34,027 nucleotides of DNA. Source: Actinomycetes bacterium (lineage in GTDB: Bacteria; Actinomycetota; Acidimicrobiia; Acidimicrobiales; Acidimicrobilacustridaceae). The notes beneath the pieces are model-generated. The model saw nothing but the letters and a program-made list of their open reading frames with translations, was not told where the DNA came from and made no database searches. The position numbers were made by a program, and so were the translations under genes. Location: positions 1-34,027 of the forward strand of contig JAKOVR010000033.1 of the NCBI GenBank assembly GCA_029782025.1. Reading direction: 5' to 3'. Every line of letters starts with the position of its first letter. The first letter of the stretch is position 1. Positions 7,678-16,024 of the stretch are shown one piece after another.

Positions 7678-8686
7678 CCGAGAGGGTGGCGAGCAGCTCG
7701 GTCGGTGCGGCCAGCAGGTGGCGGGCGGCACCGGCGAGCGCCTCACGCGCCGGACCGGCCGGCAGCGGGGCGAGCGCGGCGACGGCATCGTCGAGGTAGG
7801 TCGTGGCCGTGGCGAGCGCCGTCTGCAGCTCGCCGCTGGCCCGGACGATCTCCCGGGCCTCGTCCATCTCGCCCTCGGTCAGCGGCTTCCCGAAGAGCTG
7901 GCGCAGCCGGGTCGCCCCGGTGTCGTCGGCCCGTCCGAGCACCCGCAGCACGGGCAGGGTGTAGACGCCCTCGATGAGGTCGTGCCCGGCGGGCTTGCCC
8001 AGCTGCTCGTCGGTGGCGGAGAGGTCGAGGATGTCGTCGACGATCTGGAACCCCATGCCGTAGAGGCGACCGAACACCGTGGCGGCGTCGATCTGCTCCC
8101 GGGTGCACCCCGACGTGATGGCGCCGATGCGGCAGGCCGTGCTGTAGAGGGAGGCCGTCTTCCCCTCGATGGACCGGAGGTAGGCCGCTTCGGTGCGCGC
8201 GGCCTGGTAGGTGTGCTGCAGCTCGAGCACCTGGCCCTCGCACAGCCGGCCGATGGTGCTGGCCAGGAGCTCGGCCACCTCCATGCCCAGCCGGGCGGCG
8301 ATCTCCGAGGCCTTGGCCAGGAGGTAATCGCCGGCGAGGATGGCCTGCAGGTTCCCCCACTTGGCGTTGACGCTCTCGGCGTTGCGCCGCGTCGTCGCCT
8401 CGTCCATGACGTCGTCGTGGTACAGGGACCCGAGATGGACGAGCTCGACCGACACGGCGCCCTGGATCACGTCGTCGGCCACGGCATCGGCGGGCGGGAG
8501 GGTGGTGGCGGCGACGCCGATGGCGAAGGCCGGTCGGCCCCGCTTCCCGCCGGCGTCGATCAGATGGCTGGCCACCTGCGTGAGGAACGGGTCCTCCGCC
8601 ACCACGGCGCGCCGAAGGGCGTCCTCGACCCGGGCCAGGTCGGGCGGGACGTTGGCGAGCTCGAGCAGCGGGTTGACGGGGGCCAC
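7673..8686 (-). CDS. Long-chain polyprenyl diphosphate synthase (trans, heptaprenyl/octaprenyl type)
   Basis: A 337-residue all-helical prenyltransferase from GTG 8686. An ATG at 8725 is the alternative, but the GTG sits 7 nt after a good -10 box and fits the family length. Both aspartate-rich motifs are intact: DDVMD at 91-95 (in HLGSLYHDDVMDEATTRR) and DDILD at 217-221 (in GFQIVDDILDLSA). GGKRGRP at about 46-52 and the EGKTASLY segment at about 174-181 are also typical. It condenses isopentenyl diphosphate onto an allylic primer to make a long all-trans chain. Small residues before the first motif suggest a long product, probably the menaquinone side chain (inference). IspD and IspF further right make precursors for it. 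It is monocistronic and convergent with the desaturase. Confidence 0.92.
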   Translation of the reverse strand: MAPVNPLLELANVPPDLARVEDALRRAVVAEDPFLTQVASHLIDAGGKRGRPAFAIGVAATTLPPADAVADDVIQGAVSVELVHLGSLYHDDVMDEATTRRNAESVNAKWGNLQAILAGDYLLAKASEIAARLGMEVAELLASTIGRLCEGQVLELQHTYQAARTEAAYLRSIEGKTASLYSTACRIGAITSGCTREQIDAATVFGRLYGMGFQIVDDILDLSATDEQLGKPAGHDLIEGVYTLPVLRVLGRADDTGATRLRQLFGKPLTEGEMDEAREIVRASGELQTALATATTYLDDAVAALAPLPAGPAREALAGAARHLLAAPTELLATLSA

Positions 8687-8693
8687 GGGCGCG

Positions 8694-8722
8694 AGGTTAG
8701 AGGGGACCCTCGCCGGGCCCAA
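8694..8722 (-). promoter_or_regulatory. Predicted leaderless promoter of the polyprenyl synthase gene
   Basis: Reading leftward: -35 TTGGGC (8722-8717), a 17-bp spacer, -10 TAACCT (8699-8694), then 7 nt to the GTG at 8686. No Shine-Dalgarno precedes that GTG, which supports a leaderless transcript. Confidence 0.5.
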
Positions 8723-8748
8723 CATCGGCGACAGGCGACAGGCGGCCG

Positions 8749-9294
8749 TCAGGGGCAGGTGATCTCGATGTTGTAGCCGCCGCCGCTGTCGGTGAGCCCC
8801 GACAGCACGAGCTCCTTCCCGCTGATCACCGCGGCGCTGGTCGTGTCGAGCGTGCCGCCGTCGAAGGTCCAGGTGATCTTGGCCGTGCCATCCGTGACGG
8901 TGACCGCGAACTTGCCGCCGTCGGCGGTGATCTTGCTGGTGCCGCTCGAGCTCAGCGTGCACTCGGTCGGCGTGGTGGACAGGGTCTGGCCGGAGGACAG
9001 GGTGGCCTCGACGTGGCCGCCTGACGCGCCCGAACCTCCGGCGCTCCCCGAACCACCGGCGCTCCCCGAACCACCGGCGCTCCCCGACCCGCCGCCGCTC
9101 CCGGCGGCCGTGCTCGACGGTGTCCCGCCGGCGGCCTTGGACGTGCTGGATCCCCCGCCGGCGGCCTTGGTGGTGGAGGTCGAGCCGCCGGTCGAGCCGG
9201 TCGGTGCGTCGGTCTTGCTGCAGGCGGGGGCGGCCATCGCGAGGGCCGTGGCCAGGCCGAGGGCGGGCAGGAGGGTGGAGGCGCGGGTGTGCAT
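8749..9294 (-). CDS. Secreted lipoprotein with Gly/Ser repeat linker, LpqH-like
   Basis: A 181-residue lipoprotein. The signal peptide ends in lipobox APAC with Cys25. A low-complexity Ser/Thr/Gly/Ala linker (about 28-94) includes a GSAGGS-type repeat that comes from an 18-bp DNA repeat. The C-terminal domain (about 95-181) is a small beta-rich module with two cysteines (ECTLSSSG and the final ITCP) that could form a disulfide. The plan (lipid anchor, Ser/Thr linker, about 85-residue beta domain ending in Cys) resembles the mycobacterial 19-kDa antigen LpqH family; that resemblance is by eye. Function is unknown. A CAAGAT hexamer 6 nt before the ATG and no Shine-Dalgarno suggest a leaderless start. 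The polyprenyl synthase gene downstream on the same strand has its own promoter. Confidence 0.82.
   Translation of the reverse strand: MHTRASTLLPALGLATALAMAAPACSKTDAPTGSTGGSTSTTKAAGGGSSTSKAAGGTPSSTAAGSGGGSGSAGGSGSAGGSGSAGGSGASGGHVEATLSSGQTLSTTPTECTLSSSGTSKITADGGKFAVTVTDGTAKITWTFDGGTLDTTSAAVISGKELVLSGLTDSGGGYNIEITCP
9031..9102. repeat. Four tandem 18-bp units within the lipoprotein linker
   Basis: Units at 9031, 9049, 9067 and 9085, all in frame with the lipoprotein. The two central units are identical, the first differs at one base and the last at a few. The array encodes the GSAGGS repeats of the linker, and its copy number could change by slippage without a frameshift. Confidence 0.85.
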
Positions 9295-9373
9295 GGCGCG
9301 ATCTTGTCAGCCTCGGCCCGGTCGGCGGCGATTCTCCGTCCGGCCGTGGCGGTCGCGACCGCTGGACAGGGGG

Positions 9374-9403
9374 TTACACTCGGGCCATCGCATTCCTTAC
9401 CCT
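9374..9403 (+). promoter_or_regulatory. Candidate clpC promoter
   Basis: A weak -35 (TTACAC, 9374-9379), an 18-bp spacer and -10 TACCCT (9398-9403). The 11-nt core TCCTTACCCTG around the -10 is identical to the core of the carD promoter. A perfect palindrome GGTCGCGACC lies just upstream at 9351-9360 and could bind a regulator. Confidence 0.35.
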
Positions 9404-9430
9404 GCGGGAGTCGCATCCCGGGAGGCTGCC

Positions 9431-11992
9431 TTGTTCGAACGCTTCACTGATCGGGCTCGCCGGGTCGTGGTCCTGGCCCAAGAAGAGGCGCGCCTGCTCA
9501 ACCACAACTACATCGGCACCGAGCACATCCTGCTCGGGCTGATCCACGAAGGCGAGGGCGTGGCCGCGAAGGCCCTCGAGTCGCTGGGCATCTCCCTGGA
9601 GGCGGTGCGCAACCAGGTGGAGGAGATCATCGGTCAGGGCGGTTCGTCGCCCAGCGGCCACATCCCCTTCACCCCCCGGGCCAAGAAGGTGCTGGAGCTG
9701 TCGCTCCGCGAGGCGCTGCAGCTCGGACACAACTACATCGGCACCGAGCACATCCTCCTCGGCCTCATTCGCGAGGGCGAGGGCGTGGCCGCCCAGGTGC
9801 TGGTGAAGCTCGGCGCCGACCTGAGCCGGGTGCGCCAGCAGGTGATCCAGCTCCTGTCCGGCTACACCGGCCCGTCCGGGGGGCCGGCCGAGAAGGCCGG
9901 GGCCACCGCGGGCGGGAGTTCGGCGACCTCGTCGGAGCAGTCGTCGGGGTCGCTGGTGCTCGACCAGTTCGGTCGCAACCTCACCCAGCTCGCCCGCGAG
10001 AAGAAGCTCGATCCGGTGATCGGGCGCGAGCGCGAGACCGAGCGGGTCATGCAGATCCTCTCCCGCCGGCAGAAGAACAACCCGGTGCTCGTGGGTGAGC
10101 CCGGCGTCGGCAAGACGGCGATCGTCGAGGGCCTGGCCCAGAGCATCGCCGCCAACGACGTGCCCGAGACCCTCCACAACAAGCAGCTCTACACCCTCGA
10201 TCTCGGGGCGCTGGTGGCCGGGTCCCGCTACCGGGGCGACTTCGAGGAGCGCCTGAAGAAGGTGCTCAAGGAGATCAAGACCCGCGGCGACATCATCCTG
10301 TTCATCGACGAGATCCACACGCTCGTCGGCGCCGGCGCCGCCGAAGGCGCCATCGACGCCGCGTCGATCCTCAAGCCCATGCTGGCCCGGGGTGAGCTGC
10401 AGACCATCGGGGCCACCACCCTCGACGAGTACCGCAAGCACCTGGAGAAGGACGCGGCCCTCGCCCGGCGGTTCCAGCAGGTCACGGTGGACGAGCCCTC
10501 GGTGGCCCACACCATCGAGATCCTGAAGGGCCTGCGCGACCGCTACGAGCAGCACCACCGGGTCACGATCACCGATCAGGCCCTCGTCGCCGCCGCCAAC
10601 CTGGCCGACCGCTACATCTCCGACCGGTTCCTGCCCGACAAGGCCATCGACCTCATCGACGAGGCCGGCTCCCGTCTGCGCATCAAGCGCATGCAGACGC
10701 CGCCGGACTACAAGGAGCTCGAGAACGAGATCGCCCAGGTCCAGCAGCAGAAGAAGGAAGCGGTCGAGGCCCAGCGCTTCGAGGAGGCCGGCAAGCTCCG
10801 CGACAAGGAGAAGGAGCTGCTCGGCCAGAAGGAGCAGAAGGAAGCCGAGATCAAGGCCGAAGGCGTCGATCTGTTCGACGAGGTCGACGAGGAGGCCATC
10901 GCCGAGGTCCTCTCGGTGTGGACCGGCATCCCGGTCTACAAGCTCACCGAGGAGGAGACGGCCAAGCTCCTGCGGATGGAGGACGAGCTCCACCGTCGGG
11001 TCATCGGCCAGGAATCGGCCATCCGGGCCGTCGCCCAGGCCACCCGGCGCACCCGCGCCGGCCTGAAGGACCCGAAGCGCCCCGGCGGGTCGTTCATCTT
11101 CCTCGGCCCGTCTGGCGTCGGGAAGACCGAGCTGGCCAAGACCCTCGCCGAGTTCCTCTTCGGCGACGAGCAGGCGCTGATCCAGCTCGACATGTCCGAG
11201 TACATGGAGAAGCACACCGTCAGCCGCCTGGTGGGCTCGCCCCCCGGCTACGTCGGCTACGAGGAAGGCGGCCAGCTGACCGAGGCCGTGCGGCGCAAGC
11301 CGTTCTCGGTCGTGCTGTTCGACGAGATCGAGAAGGCCCACCCGGATGTCTTCAACACCCTGCTCCAGATCCTGGAGGAGGGCCGCCTGACCGACAGCCA
11401 GGGCCGCTCCGTCGACTTCCGGAACACCATCCTGATCATGACCTCGAACCTCGGCACCGCCGACCTGCGCAAGGCCAACGTCGGCTTCGGGCGGGCGGAC
11501 GAGGCCGTCACCTACGAGCGCATGAAGGAGAAGGTCAACGATGCGCTCAAGGAGCACTTCCGGCCCGAGTTCCTGAACCGCATCGACGAGGTCATCGTCT
11601 TCCACGAGCTCTCGCGGGCCGAGGTCACCAACATCGTCGACCTCATGATCAAGCGGGTCATCAAGCAGCTCGAAGGGCAGGGCGTCGGCCTCGAGCTCAC
11701 GCCGGCCGCCAAGGTGCACCTGGTCGAGAAGGGCTACGACCCCACCCTCGGCGCCCGTCCCCTGCGTCGGGCCATCCAGCGCCTCGTCGAGGACCCGCTC
11801 TCGGAGCGGCTCCTCTGGAAGGAGTTCCGGGCCGGCCAGACCGTCGTCGTCGACGCCGAGCCGGATCCGGAGACGGGCCAGACCGAGATCACCTTCCGTT
11901 CGGTGGAGGGGTTCATCCCGCCCAAGCTCGAGGCCGCCGGCGTCGGGTCGGGGCCGAGCACCGACGAGATCGCGACGCCCCCGGCCGAGTGA
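9431..11992 (+). CDS. clpC: ATP-dependent Clp protease ATP-binding subunit ClpC
   Basis: An 853-residue HSP100 unfoldase that feeds proteins to the ClpP peptidase. I start it at TTG 9431 because translation there gives the invariant (M)[19 protein letters not shown] and GGGAGG lies about 5 nt upstream; the open frame further upstream is antisense to the lipoprotein. Two Clp_N repeats fill about 1-150 (two copies of [14 protein letters not shown]). AAA1 has Walker A GEPGVGKT at about 222. A UVR-type coiled segment lies at about 428-460. AAA2 has Walker [10 protein letters not shown] at about 559, and the ClpP-docking loop NVGFG is near 682. All catalytic elements look intact and length is normal. 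In mycobacteria the orthologue ClpC1 is essential and also lies near radA/disA/carD. It is followed by a U-tract terminator and is probably monocistronic. Confidence 0.97.
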   Translation: MFERFTDRARRVVVLAQEEARLLNHNYIGTEHILLGLIHEGEGVAAKALESLGISLEAVRNQVEEIIGQGGSSPSGHIPFTPRAKKVLELSLREALQLGHNYIGTEHILLGLIREGEGVAAQVLVKLGADLSRVRQQVIQLLSGYTGPSGGPAEKAGATAGGSSATSSEQSSGSLVLDQFGRNLTQLAREKKLDPVIGRERETERVMQILSRRQKNNPVLVGEPGVGKTAIVEGLAQSIAANDVPETLHNKQLYTLDLGALVAGSRYRGDFEERLKKVLKEIKTRGDIILFIDEIHTLVGAGAAEGAIDAASILKPMLARGELQTIGATTLDEYRKHLEKDAALARRFQQVTVDEPSVAHTIEILKGLRDRYEQHHRVTITDQALVAAANLADRYISDRFLPDKAIDLIDEAGSRLRIKRMQTPPDYKELENEIAQVQQQKKEAVEAQRFEEAGKLRDKEKELLGQKEQKEAEIKAEGVDLFDEVDEEAIAEVLSVWTGIPVYKLTEEETAKLLRMEDELHRRVIGQESAIRAVAQATRRTRAGLKDPKRPGGSFIFLGPSGVGKTELAKTLAEFLFGDEQALIQLDMSEYMEKHTVSRLVGSPPGYVGYEEGGQLTEAVRRKPFSVVLFDEIEKAHPDVFNTLLQILEEGRLTDSQGRSVDFRNTILIMTSNLGTADLRKANVGFGRADEAVTYERMKEKVNDALKEHFRPEFLNRIDEVIVFHELSRAEVTNIVDLMIKRVIKQLEGQGVGLELTPAAKVHLVEKGYDPTLGARPLRRAIQRLVEDPLSERLLWKEFRAGQTVVVDAEPDPETGQTEITFRSVEGFIPPKLEAAGVGSGPSTDEIATPPAE

Positions 11993-12092
11993 TCCGGCCT
12001 CGGTCGCTCCGGCGCCGGTCCTGACACCAGAACGTCACACACAGTGGCGGCCTGAACGCGGTACGATCATCCCAACTTCCTGTCCGACCGTG

Positions 12093-12125
12093 CCCCCATC
12101 CTCGTGGTGGGGGTTCGGTTGTTTT
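12093..12125 (+). terminator. Rho-independent terminator of clpC
   Basis: An 8-bp stem (12093-12100 with 12106-12113, one G-U pair) and a 5-nt loop, followed by a T-rich tract TTCGGTTGTTTT. It is the only hairpin in the window with a convincing U-tract. Its tail overlaps the -35 box of the next promoter. Confidence 0.75.
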
Positions 12126-12146
12126 GGTCGACCGGTGGGGTACGTT
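12119..12146 (+). promoter_or_regulatory. Predicted leaderless promoter of the LppM-like gene
   Basis: -35 TTGTTT (12119-12124), a 16-bp spacer, -10 TACGTT (12141-12146), then 8 nt to GTG 12155. It begins inside the T-tract of the clpC terminator, so termination and initiation elements are packed into about 60 bp. Confidence 0.5.
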
Positions 12147-12154
12147 TCCCGGCC

Positions 12155-12913
12155 GTGTCCACCCGCCGTGCCGCCGCCGCCGTGGTGGCCACCCTGCTCG
12201 TCCTGCTCCTCGCCGGGTGCCAGCTCCAGGCCACCGTCGGTGCCACCGTGGCCGACGACGGGTCGGGGACGATCAGCGTCGCCGTCGGCCTCGATGCCAA
12301 GGCGCTCGAGCGGGTCGGCAACCCCGACCGTGTCCTGCGGCTGGACGACCTCCGGGCTGTCGGGTGGGAGGTCACGCCGGCCGAGCGCCGGCCCGATGGC
12401 ACGACGTGGGTGCGGGCCACCCGCCGGTTCGCCAGCCCGCCGGAGGTGGCCGGGATCATGGCCTCGCTCCACCCGACCGCCTTCCAGGGGTTCGCCCTCA
12501 CGAAGGACGAAGGGCTGGGTGGCACCACCTGGACCTTCGCCGGCACCATCGACCTCACCCGTGGCATCGACACCTTCGCCGACCCGCAACTGACGGCGGC
12601 CCTGGGGGGCGACGCCTTCGGTGGGCAGGTCGGCGCCATCGAGGCGGCCGAGGGCCGGAAGGTCGCCGACATGGTGGGCTTCACCCTCACCGTCGAGCTC
12701 CCGGGGGGCCAGCCCCAGTCCTTCACGCCGAAGCTCGGCGACCCGGCGCCGCTGCCGGTGTCGGTCACGGCCACCCAGCGGGGACCGATCCCGCTCCCCA
12801 TCGGGCCGGGCGCCTCGGGGTCGCTCGGCACGCTGGTGGTGCTCGGCGGGCTGGGCACGCTGGCGGTGGCCCTGACGGTGCTGCGGCGCCGGTTCAAGGC
12901 GGTGGCCCGGTGA
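12155..12913 (+). CDS. LppM-like lipoprotein with C-terminal membrane anchor
   Basis: A 252-residue envelope protein from GTG 12155; the upstream in-frame start would lie in the clpC terminator. The signal sequence ends in lipobox LLAGC (Cys22). The body begins QATVGATVADDGSGTISVAVGLD and alternates beta strands, then ends in a hydrophobic helix (about 223-243) followed by the basic tail RRRFKAVAR. A lipid anchor plus a C-terminal span with a cytosolic basic tail matches the mycobacterial LppM family, where LppM affects phagosome handling. I assign the family by layout and by the opening beta segment, not by a search. It is followed after 10 nt by the DUF4012 gene, so the two are probably co-transcribed and act at the envelope. 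Confidence 0.7.
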   Translation: MSTRRAAAAVVATLLVLLLAGCQLQATVGATVADDGSGTISVAVGLDAKALERVGNPDRVLRLDDLRAVGWEVTPAERRPDGTTWVRATRRFASPPEVAGIMASLHPTAFQGFALTKDEGLGGTTWTFAGTIDLTRGIDTFADPQLTAALGGDAFGGQVGAIEAAEGRKVADMVGFTLTVELPGGQPQSFTPKLGDPAPLPVSVTATQRGPIPLPIGPGASGSLGTLVVLGGLGTLAVALTVLRRRFKAVAR

Positions 12914-12923
12914 CGGTGACGCG

Positions 12924-15188
12924 GTGACGGGGGACGACGGCTGGTCCGCCGCGGCGGCCGACGGCGGGTCCGACGATCGGTCGGGACGCCCGCCCGGGCG
13001 TCGCGACCCGGTCGTGACCGCCGAGCTGGCTGGTCGGGCCGGGCTGGCCGTGGTCGCCGCCGCGTTGGCGGCCTCCGTGGCGTCGGCCGCACCCACCGGC
13101 ACGCCAGCCATCGACTCGGTGGAGCGGGCGATCCTGGCCGCCGTGGTCGTGCTGGCGGCGGGGGCGGCCCGGCCGTGGACGGTGCTGTGGCTGGCCGGCT
13201 GGCTGCTGGCGGGCAGCGCGGGCGGCGGCCCGATCGTGCTGGCCGGCGCGGCGACGATCCTGGCGGCGGTGGTGGTGTGGCGGTCCGACCTCCCGCCCGT
13301 GGCGGCCTGTGGTGTCGCCGCCCTGTCGACCGTGACGCTCTACGCCCTCCCCGGCGGCGGTCCCGACGGGGCCACCGCGGCGGTGGCGGCGGTGGCGGTC
13401 GCGCCGGTGCTCGTGTCGGGGTGGCGCAACTGCAGCGACCGGGCGTGGCGGGCGGCCCGGCGCGTGGCCATCGTCACCGGTGTCGCCGCGGGCGTCGCTG
13501 TCGTGCTCTTCCTGGTGGGGGTGGCCCTCGCCGGACGGGCCGCCTGGCGCGGCGTCGACGAGGTGAGCGCCTGGCAGCGCACGACCGAGCAGGGCGATCT
13601 CCGGGGCGCCTACGCCCACGCTCGCGAGGCCGCCGATGCCTTCGACGAGGCCGCCGCCAACGCCCGGCGTCCGTGGCTCTGGCCGGCGCGGGCGTTGCCC
13701 GGGGTGGGTCGCTACGCCGACGTCGGGGCCACCGTCGCCGCGTCGGGGGCCGAGCTCACGCGGGCGCTCGTCGCCCTCGACGGGTTCACCCGGTACGACG
13801 ACCTCCCGATCGTGAACGGGCGGATCGACCTCGGGCTGGTGGCCAGCCTCGACGCGCCGATCACGGCCACCCATCGTGCCGCCCGGCAGGCCGACGAGAC
13901 GCTGGCGGGCATCGACCGCACCTGGCTCGTCCCACCGGTGCAGACCGGGCTCGACCAGCTCACCGACGCCGTGCGCGAGCTCGAGGACCGGCTCGACCTC
14001 GCCGGCGATGCCGTGCAGCACGCGCCGGGCCTGCTCGGTCGAGGCACCCCCCGCCGGTACCTCCTGCTCTTCGTCACCCCGAGCGAGAGCAGGGAGCTCG
14101 GGGGCGCCGTCGCCGCCTACGCCGAGCTCGTCGTCACCGACGGCGCGCTGTCGGTCGCCCGTTCCGGGCCGGTCTCCCAGCTCGGCGTCGGCCCCTCGCC
14201 GTGGGCGACCGTCACGGGCACCCCGGACCTGCCGACGGTGGCGGCCACGGTGGCGACCCTCTACCCGGCGTCGGGCGGGTCCCCCGTCGACGGCGTGGCC
14301 GTCCTCGACCCGGCAGCCCTGGCCGGTCTGCTCCGCGTGACGGGGCCGGTCACGCTGCCGTCCGTCGGCGAGACCGTGACGGCCGACAACGTGGTGGCGC
14401 TCCTCCAACGGGACCAGTACACCGACCCCAACGCGCCCACGGCCCGCCGGGACCTCTACGAACTGGTCCCGCCGGCGGTGGTCGAGAAGGCGCTGACGGC
14501 CGATGCGCTCGACCTGCGCACCCTGGCCCGCACGTTGGGCCCCCTCGTCGAGCAGCAGCACGTCCGCTTCTGGTCGGTGCACGTGGAGGAACAGCCCCTC
14601 CTGCACCGGTTGGGGCTCGACGCCCGGTTCCCGCCGCCCGGCACCACGCCGGACGTCCTCGCCGTGACGTCCCGCAACGTCACTGGCAACGTGGCCGACC
14701 CGTTCCTCACTCGCACCGTCCGCTACGAGGCCACCGTCGACCCGGCCACCGGCGCGGTCACCGGGACGGTGACGGTGACCTTGCGGAGCGCGGTGCCCAC
14801 CGGCCTCGCGCTCGAGGCGCTGTCGGACCGGGTCGTCGGCAACGTCGAAGGGCGACCGCGGGGAACGATCAAGACGGTGGTGGCGCTCTACACGCCGCTC
14901 GAGGTCGACAAGCTCACCTACGCCAACTTCCCGATCGCCGTCGACCGGGCCGACGAGCTCGGGTACCACCGCTTCAGCCAGGCCGTGGAGGTGCCCCCGG
15001 GGGGCGAGGTCGACCTGGTGTTCAGCGTCCGGGGCACGGTCGACCGGAGTCGCCCGTACGCGCTGACGGTCTGGAGCCCGCCCCTGGCCAACCCCGATCA
15101 GGTCGAGGTGCGGGTCGGGGGCGGCCCCCGACCGGTGGAGGGCACGGTCCGCCTCCCCGGCGTCGCCACCTTCCGCCTCCCGTCCTGA
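12924..15188 (+). CDS. DUF4012 domain-containing membrane-anchored envelope protein
   Basis: 754 residues from GTG 12924; there is no clear ribosome site, and translation may be coupled to the preceding gene. The N-terminal 190 residues hold several hydrophobic spans, the last being VAIVTGVAAGVAVVLFLVGVALAG. The long remainder is predicted to be outside the membrane. The DUF4012 core at about 370-480 contains PSESRELGGAVAAYAELVVTDGALSV, matching the family's typical 'NxxELR-GGF-xxYG' block. A beta-rich C-terminal part follows. DUF4012 proteins occur in Gram-positive envelope and exopolysaccharide loci, but no biochemical role is established. The unit ends in a strong hairpin starting 12 nt after the stop. 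Confidence 0.85.
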   Translation: MTGDDGWSAAAADGGSDDRSGRPPGRRDPVVTAELAGRAGLAVVAAALAASVASAAPTGTPAIDSVERAILAAVVVLAAGAARPWTVLWLAGWLLAGSAGGGPIVLAGAATILAAVVVWRSDLPPVAACGVAALSTVTLYALPGGGPDGATAAVAAVAVAPVLVSGWRNCSDRAWRAARRVAIVTGVAAGVAVVLFLVGVALAGRAAWRGVDEVSAWQRTTEQGDLRGAYAHAREAADAFDEAAANARRPWLWPARALPGVGRYADVGATVAASGAELTRALVALDGFTRYDDLPIVNGRIDLGLVASLDAPITATHRAARQADETLAGIDRTWLVPPVQTGLDQLTDAVRELEDRLDLAGDAVQHAPGLLGRGTPRRYLLLFVTPSESRELGGAVAAYAELVVTDGALSVARSGPVSQLGVGPSPWATVTGTPDLPTVAATVATLYPASGGSPVDGVAVLDPAALAGLLRVTGPVTLPSVGETVTADNVVALLQRDQYTDPNAPTARRDLYELVPPAVVEKALTADALDLRTLARTLGPLVEQQHVRFWSVHVEEQPLLHRLGLDARFPPPGTTPDVLAVTSRNVTGNVADPFLTRTVRYEATVDPATGAVTGTVTVTLRSAVPTGLALEALSDRVVGNVEGRPRGTIKTVVALYTPLEVDKLTYANFPIAVDRADELGYHRFSQAVEVPPGGEVDLVFSVRGTVDRSRPYALTVWSPPLANPDQVEVRVGGGPRPVEGTVRLPGVATFRLPS

Positions 15189-15199
15189 GCCCCCCGGCG

Positions 15200-15249
15200 C
15201 CGTCTGGATGTAGATCGGGGTACCTGGGCCTCGATCTGCATCCAGACGG
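15200..15249 (+). terminator. Long hairpin after the DUF4012 gene; copy 2 of the repeated element
   Basis: Positions 15200-15220 pair with 15229-15249 (about 21 bp with two G-U pairs) around an 8-nt loop. There is no U-tract. Its right half shares 17 identical nucleotides with the hairpin at 7594-7641, and its left half shares the first 10. Confidence 0.7.
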
Positions 15250-15294
15250 TGGCCGCGCGACAGTGTCGCCCGACCCGCCATCGAAGGGACCGCC

Positions 15295-15948
15295 ATGCCC
15301 CGCCTGCGCCAGGTGCCCCGCACCCCCGACCTCGACAACTTCACCGAGACGATGTACGGCCTCCTGTTCGGCGACCGTGATCCGGTGGCCGAGCCGGGCA
15401 CGGCCACCGGCACGCCGGGCGACTGGTGGACGGTGTTCGCGCTGGTCCCCGACGTGCTCAAGCACGCCGTGCGGGGGTTCGGCCTCTACCAGAGCCCCGA
15501 TCGGCTCCTCGACCCCAAGCTGCGCGAGCTGGGCCAGACCCGGGCCGGCTGGTTGCGGGGGAGCCAGTTCGTCTTCTCCCAGCACTGCAAGTCGTGCCGG
15601 GCGCTGGGGATGAGCGAGGAGCAGATCGCCGCCATCCCGGGCTGGGCGGTCGCCACGTGCTTCAGCCCGATCGAGCGGGCCGTCCTCGCCTACACCGACG
15701 CGCTGGTGGCCGACGGCGGGCGGGTCGACGACGCCGTGTTCGCGGCGCTGCAGGCCGAGCTGTCGGACGAGCAGATCCTCGAGCTGACCTACATCACGAC
15801 GATGTACGAGATGCACGCCACTATCTGCCGGGCCCTGCGCCTCGAGTTCGACGATCGGCCCGAACCGATCACCGAGGTCGAAGGGCCCGAGGGGGTCAGC
15901 GCCTTCGACATCGGGGCCCAGATCTCTGGCGGCGGCGCCGTCGCCTGA
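15295..15948 (+). CDS. AhpD/carboxymuconolactone decarboxylase-like protein with CxxC motif
   Basis: A 217-residue, mostly helical protein with GAAGGGA about 6 nt before its ATG. The alkylhydroperoxidase (AhpD/CMD) core lies at about 80-190 and contains HCKSC (His97, Cys98, Cys101), the redox CxxC centre of peroxidase-related members, followed by helices including SPIERAVLAYTDALVADGG and the ELTYITTMYEMHATICRAL segment. Related proteins reduce peroxides using lipoamide or similar dithiols, whereas true carboxymuconolactone decarboxylases lack the CxxC. The substrate is unknown. It stands alone between the DUF4012 hairpin and the NagX-like gene. Confidence 0.85.
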   Translation: MPRLRQVPRTPDLDNFTETMYGLLFGDRDPVAEPGTATGTPGDWWTVFALVPDVLKHAVRGFGLYQSPDRLLDPKLRELGQTRAGWLRGSQFVFSQHCKSCRALGMSEEQIAAIPGWAVATCFSPIERAVLAYTDALVADGGRVDDAVFAALQAELSDEQILELTYITTMYEMHATICRALRLEFDDRPEPITEVEGPEGVSAFDIGAQISGGGAVA

Positions 15949-15984
15949 CCCGAAGCGTCCGCGGCCTCACCCGCCCGGGGCGCC

Positions 15985-16004
15985 CTTCATGAAGCCTTCA
16001 TGAT
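15985..16004 (+). promoter_or_regulatory. 11-bp-spaced direct repeats upstream of the NagX-like gene
   Basis: CTTCATGA occurs at 15985 and again at 15996, exactly 11 bp apart. The first copy is also half of a perfect palindrome CTTCATGAAG. Direct repeats on one helical turn are typical of OmpR/PhoB-family regulator boxes. The second copy overlaps a possible -10 (CATGAT, 15999-16004) about 20 nt before the ATG. Confidence 0.35.
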
Positions 16005-16024
16005 CCGTGGCGCAGGGTGGGAGC

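Noticed and set aside
9031..9102. Short evenly spaced repeats as a CRISPR array
   Set aside because: The 18-bp units are contiguous with no spacers and are in frame with a lipoprotein linker.
8792..9430. A 213-residue N-terminal extension of ClpC
   Set aside because: It is antisense to a lipoprotein gene and precedes the universally conserved ClpC N-terminus. A ribosome site supports TTG 9431.
9374..11719. A 781-codon leftward frame across clpC
   Set aside because: Exact antisense of ClpC; the hydrophobic/acidic repeats mirror conserved ClpC codons.
12894..15461. An 855-codon leftward frame
   Set aside because: Antisense of the DUF4012 gene, rich in Arg/Gly/His, with no domain recognised.
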